Source of the DNA: an uncultured Clostridium sp.
Lineage (GTDB): Bacteria > Bacillota > Clostridia > TANB77 > CAG-508
Reading direction: 5' to 3'
Assembly (NCBI GenBank): GCA_900554635.1
Contig: USHY01000031.1
Coordinates: 1-14,235 of the forward strand
DNA length: 14,235 nt
The notes beneath the pieces were generated by a model. The model searched no databases and had not been told where the DNA came from. It was given only the letters and a program-made list of their open reading frames with translations. Position numbers and translations under genes: made by a program. Below are positions 6,509 through 11,459 of this stretch, piece after piece; within the stretch, counting starts at the first letter, position 1, and each line of letters starts with the position of its first letter.

Positions 6509-7330
6509 ATGTTTAAGTATGAAGATTATGAAAAAAGTGCAGAGTTTATTAAGGAGAAGATGGGAGATTTATGTCCCAAAATAGCAATAATACTTGGTTC
6601 AGGATTAGGAGTTTTAAGTGAGGAGTTTCAGGAAAAGCAAATTATAAAATACAAGGATATTCCAAATTTTCCAATATCAACAGTTGAAGGGCATGCAGGA
6701 GAACTAATAATAGGTAAATTAAATGGAAAAGAAGTTATTGCTATGAATGGAAGATTTCATTATTATGAGGGATATGATGCAAAAGAAGTAACTTTCCCAA
6801 TTAGAGTGTTCAAGTTATTAGGAATTGAAAAATTGATTTTAACGAACGCATCAGGAGGAATTAATACTAAATATGAAGCTGGAGATTTTATGGTTATAAA
6901 TGATTATTTAAGCTTTTTTGCGGAAGCAGTTTTAAGAGGTCCTAATTTAACAGAATTTGGCGAAAGATTTACAGATATGAGTCAAACTTTTGATAAGGAT
7001 TTAAGTAAACAATTAAAAGAGATAATCCAAAAACATACAGGAAGAGCTCAAGAAGGAGTATATGCCTATATGAAAGGTCCTACATTTGAAACTCCTGCAG
7101 AAATTAGGGCATTAAGAACACTTGGAGCAGATGCAGTAGGTTTATCAACAGTTCCTGAAGCAATAATAGCACATCATGCAGGAATAACAACAGTAGGGGT
7201 ATCATGTATAACAAATATGGCAGCAGGAGTATTAGATGAAAAATTATCATATGATGATGTAAAACAAACAGCAGAAAGAGTTAAGATTCAATTTAAAGAA
7301 ATAATTAAGGAATTTATTGAGAAACTTTAA
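6509..7330 (+). CDS. punA: Purine nucleoside phosphorylase
   Basis: Catalyses phosphorolysis of inosine, guanosine and their deoxy forms to the free base and (deoxy)ribose-1-phosphate in purine salvage. The 273 residues match the trimeric low-molecular-mass PNP family. Visible signatures are the phosphate-binding ILGSGLG (28-34), EGHAG (60-64), RFHYYEG (82-88), TNASGGI (112-118), GPTFETPAE (190-198), the GLSTVPE block (211-217) and ITN (234-236), whose Asn corresponds to the purine-binding Asn of the family. The ATG follows an AAAAGGAGTG site. It lies 18 nt after the unknown 463-residue gene and probably shares its promoter. No clear terminator follows; a promoter for prmC starts about 40 nt downstream. 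Confidence 0.96.
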   Translation: MFKYEDYEKSAEFIKEKMGDLCPKIAIILGSGLGVLSEEFQEKQIIKYKDIPNFPISTVEGHAGELIIGKLNGKEVIAMNGRFHYYEGYDAKEVTFPIRVFKLLGIEKLILTNASGGINTKYEAGDFMVINDYLSFFAEAVLRGPNLTEFGERFTDMSQTFDKDLSKQLKEIIQKHTGRAQEGVYAYMKGPTFETPAEIRALRTLGADAVGLSTVPEAIIAHHAGITTVGVSCITNMAAGVLDEKLSYDDVKQTAERVKIQFKEIIKEFIEKL

Positions 7331-7372
7331 AAGAATGTTAAAACACTGTATGGTGGAAGTATATAATTAATC

Positions 7373-7401
7373 TTGCTAAAATGAATAATGTGTGTTAATA
7401 T
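7373..7401 (+). promoter_or_regulatory. Probable promoter for prmC
   Basis: TTGCTA (7373-7378), 17 nt, TAATAT (7396-7401), with TG one base before the -10. Reasonable but not consensus. The 97-nt gap after punA holds nothing else I can identify. Confidence 0.5.
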
Positions 7402-7427
7402 AGTAAACATGGGAAGAGGAAAAAAAT

Positions 7428-8265
7428 ATGAAAATAAAGGGATTATTAGAACAAGCAATAAAACAATTAAGGGAGAATAATGTTCAGGAACCTGCGGCGG
7501 GTATTGCAAAAAGGCTTCTTGCGTTTACTTTAGATGTTTCAAAAGAGTATCTTATTGTTCATGATGAGGAAGAAGTTCAAGAGAAAATAGTTGAAAGATA
7601 TAATGAATATATAAAGCAGATTGTACAGGGGAGGCCTGTACAATATATACTTGGGAAACAAGAATTTATGGGAATAGAGTTTTTAGTAAATGAAAATGTG
7701 CTAATACCACAGCCAGATACAGAGATTTTAGTAGAACAAACAATTAAAATAGCACAAAACTATGAAAATCCAAGTCTTTTAGATTTGTGCACTGGAAGCG
7801 GAGCAATAGCAATTTCTATCGCACACTATTTACCAAACTCTCTAGTATTTGCTTCAGACATAAGTAAACAGGCATTAGATATAGCAAAACAAAACGATAA
7901 ACAAAGCAAAGTAACATTTATAGAGTCAAACCTATTTGAAAATATAACACAAAAATTCAATATAATAACAACAAATCCACCATACATAAAAACTAAAGAA
8001 ATACGGAAACCTACCTAAAGAAGTCCAAAACGAACCACATCTAGCACTAGATGGCGGACAAGATGGACTAGACTTCTACCACAAAATAATAACACAAGCT
8101 ACAGAATACTTAAACCCAAATGGATACTTATGCCTAGAAATAGGAGAAGACCAAAAGGAGGCAGTACTTAAAATATTTGAATCTAGCAATTTCTGGATTG
8201 AGGTGAACACATATAAAGATTTGGGTGGCAATGATAGAGTTATAACAGCCAAATTTAAAAATTGA
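7428..8265 (+). pseudogene. prmC: prmC, peptide chain release factor N5-glutamine methyltransferase, broken by a +1 frameshift
   Basis: PrmC methylates the Gln of the GGQ motif in release factors RF1 and RF2, using S-adenosylmethionine. The first frame (7428-8018) gives 196 residues: an N-terminal helical domain, IPQPDTE (93-99), the SAM-binding LLDLCTGSGAIAIS (117-130) and the substrate-binding NPPY (183-186). It then ends in a family-unlike RKPT at TAA 8016-8018. The next frame continues the family without loss (GNLPKEVQ, LALDGGQDGLDFY, LCLEIGEDQ, DLGGNDRVI) to TGA 8263-8265. Removing one base, best the C at 8004, restores KEIGNLPKEV and a 278-residue protein of normal length. This is either a true mutation or a sequencing/assembly error. 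Loss would be unusual because PrmC matters for efficient termination. The weak ribosome binding site is GAAGAGG. No prfA is adjacent. Base composition also switches inside the gene. Confidence 0.85.
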
Positions 8266-8297
8266 AGAAGTTTTTATAAAAAAGAGGATATTTAATA

Positions 8298-8326
8298 TTG
8301 ACACAGAAATGAAAATATTATATACT
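8298..8326 (+). promoter_or_regulatory. Strong sigma-A-type promoter upstream of the pilin-like gene
   Basis: Consensus -35 TTGACA (8298-8303), exactly 17 nt, -10 TATACT (8321-8326). The start near 8333 gives a leader of about 210 nt before the ATG at 8545, with an internal terminator. Confidence 0.85.
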
Positions 8327-8385
8327 AGCTTTACAAAAAGCAAAAAACAAAAGCACGAAAATAAACAAAAAGGAGAAAATGAAAA

Positions 8386-8436
8386 ATGAACCAAAACGCG
8401 GAAATCGTTGAAAGAGTAGAGAGAACTGTAATTTAG
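8386..8436 (+). CDS. Possible 16-codon leader peptide
   Basis: An AAGGAG site (8370-8375) ten bases upstream of ATG 8386 opens a frame coding MNQNAEIVERVERTVI and ending at TAG 8434-8436. An out-of-frame ATG at 8379 is only three bases from the site. It lies in the leader between a strong promoter and an intrinsic terminator. It may be a true leader peptide, a chance frame, or a remnant of an older gene: its start region resembles that of rimP. No codon-run bias of the kind seen in amino-acid attenuators is visible. Confidence 0.35.
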   Translation: MNQNAEIVERVERTVI

Positions 8437-8446
8437 AAAATGAAAC

Positions 8447-8466
8447 AAGCATGGTACACTATGCTT
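8447..8466 (+). other. Leader hairpin 1
   Basis: AAGCAT (8447-8452) pairs with ATGCTT (8461-8466) around an eight-base loop, just after the small frame's stop codon. It is not followed by a T run and so is not a terminator by itself. Confidence 0.5.
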
Positions 8467-8480
8467 TATTAAACATACAC

Positions 8481-8513
8481 GCAAGAGATGGATGAGCCAC
8501 CTCTTGCTTTTTG
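8481..8513 (+). terminator. Intrinsic terminator inside the leader of the pilin-like gene
   Basis: GCAAGAG (8481-8487) pairs with CTCTTGC (8501-8507); inside, TGG/CCA add three pairs across one A-C mismatch with an ATGAG loop. A T-rich tail (TTTTTGTTG) follows. It lies downstream of the 8298-8326 promoter and about 30 nt before the pilin-like gene, so it would end a roughly 180-nt RNA unless bypassed. Confidence 0.8.
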
Positions 8514-8544
8514 TTGTGTAAAAAAATTGAGGAGGTAAAGTAAT

Positions 8545-9390
8545 ATGAGAAAAAATAAAGGAATCACGCTAATAGCGTTGATAATTACAATAATTGTGAT
8601 GTTAATTTTAGTAGGAGTAGTGGTAACAGTAGTAATTCAAAGTGATTTATTAGGAACTGCTAGAAATGCAGGAGAAGAATATAAATTGGCATATGAGAAA
8701 GAATCAAATATGAGTGAAGTAACAATAAATGGAGAAAAATATACTTCATTAGAAGAATATATTGAAGCTTCCCAAGAATATAAAGGACTTACAATAACGG
8801 CAGATACACCAAATGTAGAATTCACAAAAGCAGATGGAACAACTCCAGGAGATATAAATAATCTTGGAATGGGGGACATAGTTAGGTATGGAGATTATGA
8901 GTATCACTACAACCAGAAATATTACAATAACCCATTCGGAAGTGGCTGGAACAATGATGAGACAATAGATGGCTGTGGAGTAAAAGCAATAGATAGGGAA
9001 AAAGAACGATATGGTGAACTTTGTGGCAGTATATATGATAAAAAATTGAAAAATACTGAGTATCTTTTCGGCGCAGGAGGGGGTGGCGGAACTATAATAA
9101 AAGAAGCCCCAGAAATACCATATGGAGTAATATCAATGGCTGGCACATTTCAAAAGTGTATGGATCTAAAAAAAGGGACAAAAATTCCTTCTACAGTGAA
9201 ATATATAGATTATTGCTTTTCAGACTGTGTTAGTTTAGAAGGAACTATTATTATAGATGCTGATCCAGAAGGTTATAGAATGTGCTTTAGTGGCGCAGGT
9301 ACAAGTGGTTCTGGAATAATAGTAAAAGGAAAATCAAGTATGTTAGATGAGATAATTGCTACTGGTGAAAATATAACAAAGGGAGAATAA
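8545..9390 (+). CDS. Type IV pilin-like (prepilin signal) protein with leucine-rich-repeat-like C-terminus
   Basis: The 281-residue protein opens with a class III prepilin signal, MRKNKG|ITLIALIITIIV, with likely cleavage by prepilin peptidase after Gly6, and a hydrophobic helix at 7-31. The usual Glu at position 5 of the mature protein is replaced by Ala, as in many clostridial pilin-like surface proteins. Residues about 56-130 are unassigned. A Gly run (GAGGGGG, 177-182) leads into about 190-275, where TFQKCMDLKKG and CFSDCVSLEGT give two BspA-like (LRR_5-type) repeat turns. It is probably exported or surface-associated. The ATG has a strong GAGGAGG site (8529-8535). No other pilus gene (ATPase, peptidase, platform protein) is adjacent, so it is an orphan sitting between prmC and the rimP operon. 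Whether it forms filaments is not known. Confidence 0.85.
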   Translation: MRKNKGITLIALIITIIVMLILVGVVVTVVIQSDLLGTARNAGEEYKLAYEKESNMSEVTINGEKYTSLEEYIEASQEYKGLTITADTPNVEFTKADGTTPGDINNLGMGDIVRYGDYEYHYNQKYYNNPFGSGWNNDETIDGCGVKAIDREKERYGELCGSIYDKKLKNTEYLFGAGGGGGTIIKEAPEIPYGVISMAGTFQKCMDLKKGTKIPSTVKYIDYCFSDCVSLEGTIIIDADPEGYRMCFSGAGTSGSGIIVKGKSSMLDEIIATGENITKGE

Positions 9391-9450
9391 CTTGCAAATA
9401 AAAATTAGCTAAAAACACACCACAAATAATTAAAAATTCCTTAAAAACTC

Positions 9451-9479
9451 TTGATTTTTCAAGAGAAGTGTGGTATATT
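9451..9479 (+). promoter_or_regulatory. Probable promoter of the rimP-nusA-ylxR-infB operon
   Basis: TTGATT (9451-9456), 17 nt, TATATT (9474-9479), with TGG before the -10 (extended -10). A short inverted repeat CTCTTG/CAAGAG (9448-9453 and 9460-9465) covers the -35 box. No other promoter is evident before infB. Confidence 0.65.
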
Positions 9480-9502
9480 AATATTGCAATTAAATAAAAA
9501 TA

Positions 9503-9536
9503 CTTAAAGAGTGGGCAGTGCCCACTCTTAAGTTTT
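9503..9536 (+). terminator. Strong hairpin in the rimP 5' region (terminator or attenuator)
   Basis: AAGAGTGGGCA (9507-9517) and TGCCCACTCTT (9519-9529) are perfect inverted repeats, realistically a nine-pair stem with a CAGTG loop. CTT/AAG (9503-9505, 9530-9532) extend it past a bulged A. Only four T follow (9533-9536). It could end transcripts of the pilin-like gene, but it also lies some 20 nt into the transcript predicted from 9451-9479. Confidence 0.6.
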
Positions 9537-9557
9537 GAGAATAAGGAGAAATGAAAA

Positions 9558-10016
9558 TTGGCAAAGATTGAGGAGAGGGTTGAGAGCCTTATTGGGCCTA
9601 GGATTGAGTCTTTGGGGTATAGGCTTTATGATGTTGAGTTTGTGAAAGAGGGTAAGGATTTTTACTTGAGAGTGTATATTGATAAAGATTCTGGAATTAG
9701 CTTGGAAGATTGTGAGGCTGTTAGTAATGGTATTAATGAGGTTTTAGATGAGGCTGATTATATTAAGGAACAGTATTTTCTTGAGGTTTCTTCACCTGGA
9801 GTTGAAAGGGTGTTGAAAAAGGATAGACATTTGAAGGAAAATATTGGGAACAAAGTTCAGGTTAAACTGTTTAAACCATTGGCAGGCAAGAAGGTTTTTG
9901 AAGGCCTTTTGGAAAGTTTTAGTGATGATAATATCTGTATTAAGGTTGAATCACAGATTTTAGAAATTGAAAGATCCAACATTGGTCAAATAAAGACTGT
10001 TTTTGATTGGAATTAG
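9558..10016 (+). CDS. rimP: Ribosome maturation factor RimP
   Basis: RimP binds the 30S subunit during assembly and is needed for efficient 16S/30S maturation. The 152-residue length is normal. The N-terminal domain shows the family pattern (IGPRIESLGYRLYDVEF, 12-28; ISLEDCEAVS, 47-56; LEVSSPGVER, 75-84), and the C-terminal domain is an Sm-like barrel (about 90-150). TTG 9558 is the start: AAGGAG (9543-9548) is nine bases upstream, while ATG 9551 is two bases from it and leads to an immediate stop in another frame. It is the first gene of the classical rimP-nusA-ylxR-infB operon. Base use is unusual: 9601-9660 is 44/60 G+T by hand count, against 28/60 in 10141-10200 of nusA. Confidence 0.96.
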   Translation: MAKIEERVESLIGPRIESLGYRLYDVEFVKEGKDFYLRVYIDKDSGISLEDCEAVSNGINEVLDEADYIKEQYFLEVSSPGVERVLKKDRHLKENIGNKVQVKLFKPLAGKKVFEGLLESFSDDNICIKVESQILEIERSNIGQIKTVFDWN

Positions 10017-10036
10017 AAGGAGGAGTTTGGAAAGAA

Positions 10037-11152
10037 ATGAAAGGAAATAATGAAAATAAAGAATTAATCATGGCAATTGATGAACTAGAAAAAGAAAGAG
10101 GTATTAATAAAGAATATTTGCTAGAATCGCTAGAAGTAGCATTAGCAGCGGCATATAAGAAAAACTTTGATTCAGCAGAAAATGTAAAGGTTGATATGAA
10201 CAGCCAAACAGGAGAAATACACATATATGCTCAAAAGGAAGTTGTAGAAGAAGTTGAAAATAGTAATTTACAAATATCACTTTCAGATGCAAGACAAATT
10301 GAAAAAAAAGCAGAAATAGGGGATATAATTAACATTGAAACAAAACCAAAAGACTTTGGAAGAATAGCAGCAGGAGCAGCAAAACAACATATTTTACAAA
10401 AAGTTAGAGAAGCAGAAAGAAACATGATATTTGAAGAATATAATGATAAAAAAGGAGAAATAGTATCAGGAATTATTCAAAAAGCTGATAAAGGAACAGT
10501 AATAGTTGACTTAGGTAGACTTGAAGGAATAATGCCACTAAAAGAACAAATACCAACAGAAACATATCATGTAAATGATAAAATAAAAGCATATGTACTA
10601 AATGTTGAAAAAGGAATCAAAGGAACACCACAAGTACTAATCACAAGAAGCCATCCAGATGTTATTAAAAAACTTTTTGAACTAGAAATACCAGAAATAT
10701 ATGAAGGATTAATAGAAGTAAAAGCAGTATCAAGAGACCCAGGATACAGAAGCAAAGTAGCAGTTTATTCAAAAAATCCAGATATAGACCCAGTAGGTTC
10801 TTGTGTAGGACCAAAAGGAATAAGAATACAAAACATTATTAACGAAATGAATGGCGAAAAAATAGATGTAATAGAATGGAGTGAAGAACCAGCTACATTT
10901 ATATGTTCAGCATTGCTACCAGCACATGTAATGGCAATAGACACAAAAGAAGAAGAAAAATTTGCACAAGTAATAGTTCCAGATGAAGAACTTTCATTAG
11001 CAATAGGAAAAGGTGGCCAAAATGCTCGCTTAGCAGTAAAACTTACAAACTGGAAAATAGATATAAAGAGCGAAACTCAATATAGAGAACTAATGGCTTA
11101 TGAAGAAAACAAAAAACAAGAAACAGAGCCACAAGAAGGAAATGATGAATAA
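10037..11152 (+). CDS. nusA: Transcription termination/antitermination factor NusA
   Basis: NusA binds RNA polymerase and nascent RNA and modulates pausing, intrinsic termination and antitermination. The 371-residue protein has the N-terminal RNA polymerase-binding domain (1-125), S1 domain (about 138-200, beginning GEIVSGIIQ), KH1 (GPKG loop, 258-261) and KH2 (GKGG loop, 324-327). It ends in a short acidic tail and lacks the acidic repeats of proteobacterial NusA, as expected for Firmicutes. ATG 10037 is chosen because AAGGAGGAG (10017-10025) precedes it. A TTG at 10007 in the same frame lies before that site and inside rimP, and is rejected. The spacing of 11 bases is somewhat long. The ribosome binding site overlaps the end of rimP, and the stop codon overlaps the ylxR start by one base, so translation is probably coupled. 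Confidence 0.96.
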   Translation: MKGNNENKELIMAIDELEKERGINKEYLLESLEVALAAAYKKNFDSAENVKVDMNSQTGEIHIYAQKEVVEEVENSNLQISLSDARQIEKKAEIGDIINIETKPKDFGRIAAGAAKQHILQKVREAERNMIFEEYNDKKGEIVSGIIQKADKGTVIVDLGRLEGIMPLKEQIPTETYHVNDKIKAYVLNVEKGIKGTPQVLITRSHPDVIKKLFELEIPEIYEGLIEVKAVSRDPGYRSKVAVYSKNPDIDPVGSCVGPKGIRIQNIINEMNGEKIDVIEWSEEPATFICSALLPAHVMAIDTKEEEKFAQVIVPDEELSLAIGKGGQNARLAVKLTNWKIDIKSETQYRELMAYEENKKQETEPQEGNDE

Positions 11153-11433
11153 TGGGCAAAGCCTTTCAAAGAAGATGTATAGCTTGCAGACAACAAGACA
11201 ACAAATATAACCTAATAAGAATTGTAAAAACAAAAACAGGTGAAATTACAATAGACAAAACAGGTAAGCTTAACACGAGAGGTGCATATATTTGTAATAA
11301 TATTCAATGCCTTGAAAAAGCTGCTAAAACAAATAGAATTGAAAAAGTTCTAAAAAACAATGTAAATAAAAAAATTTATGATGATATAAGGGGTGTAATT
11401 ATTGATAACGAAAACAGTAGGAAAACAAAGTAA
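11152..11433 (+). CDS. ylxR: YlxR family RNA-binding protein
   Basis: A small basic protein of 93 residues (YlxR/DUF448 family), normally encoded between nusA and infB. The family marks are RRCIACR (7-13) and TRGAYIC (42-48), with a further Cys at 53. YlxR is nucleoid-associated in Bacillus subtilis and has more recently been reported to modulate RNase P; that is family knowledge, not visible here. The start overlaps the nusA stop in TAATG, and its ribosome binding site AAGGAA lies inside nusA. The usual next gene, the L7Ae-like ylxQ, is absent: infB follows after 26 nt. Confidence 0.93.
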   Translation: MGKAFQRRCIACRQQDNKYNLIRIVKTKTGEITIDKTGKLNTRGAYICNNIQCLEKAAKTNRIEKVLKNNVNKKIYDDIRGVIIDNENSRKTK

Positions 11434-11459
11434 CCAAAATCAAATAGGGGGTGATATTA

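Noticed and set aside
8327..8544. Known riboswitch or T-box in the pilin-like gene leader
   Set aside because: I looked for c-di-GMP riboswitch and T-box hallmarks (such as the conserved T-box TGG-bearing motif) and could not find them; the region is short and A-rich with only two simple hairpins.
10007..10036. TTG start for nusA overlapping rimP
   Set aside because: It lies upstream of the Shine-Dalgarno sequence at 10017-10025 and would add residues encoded by the site itself.
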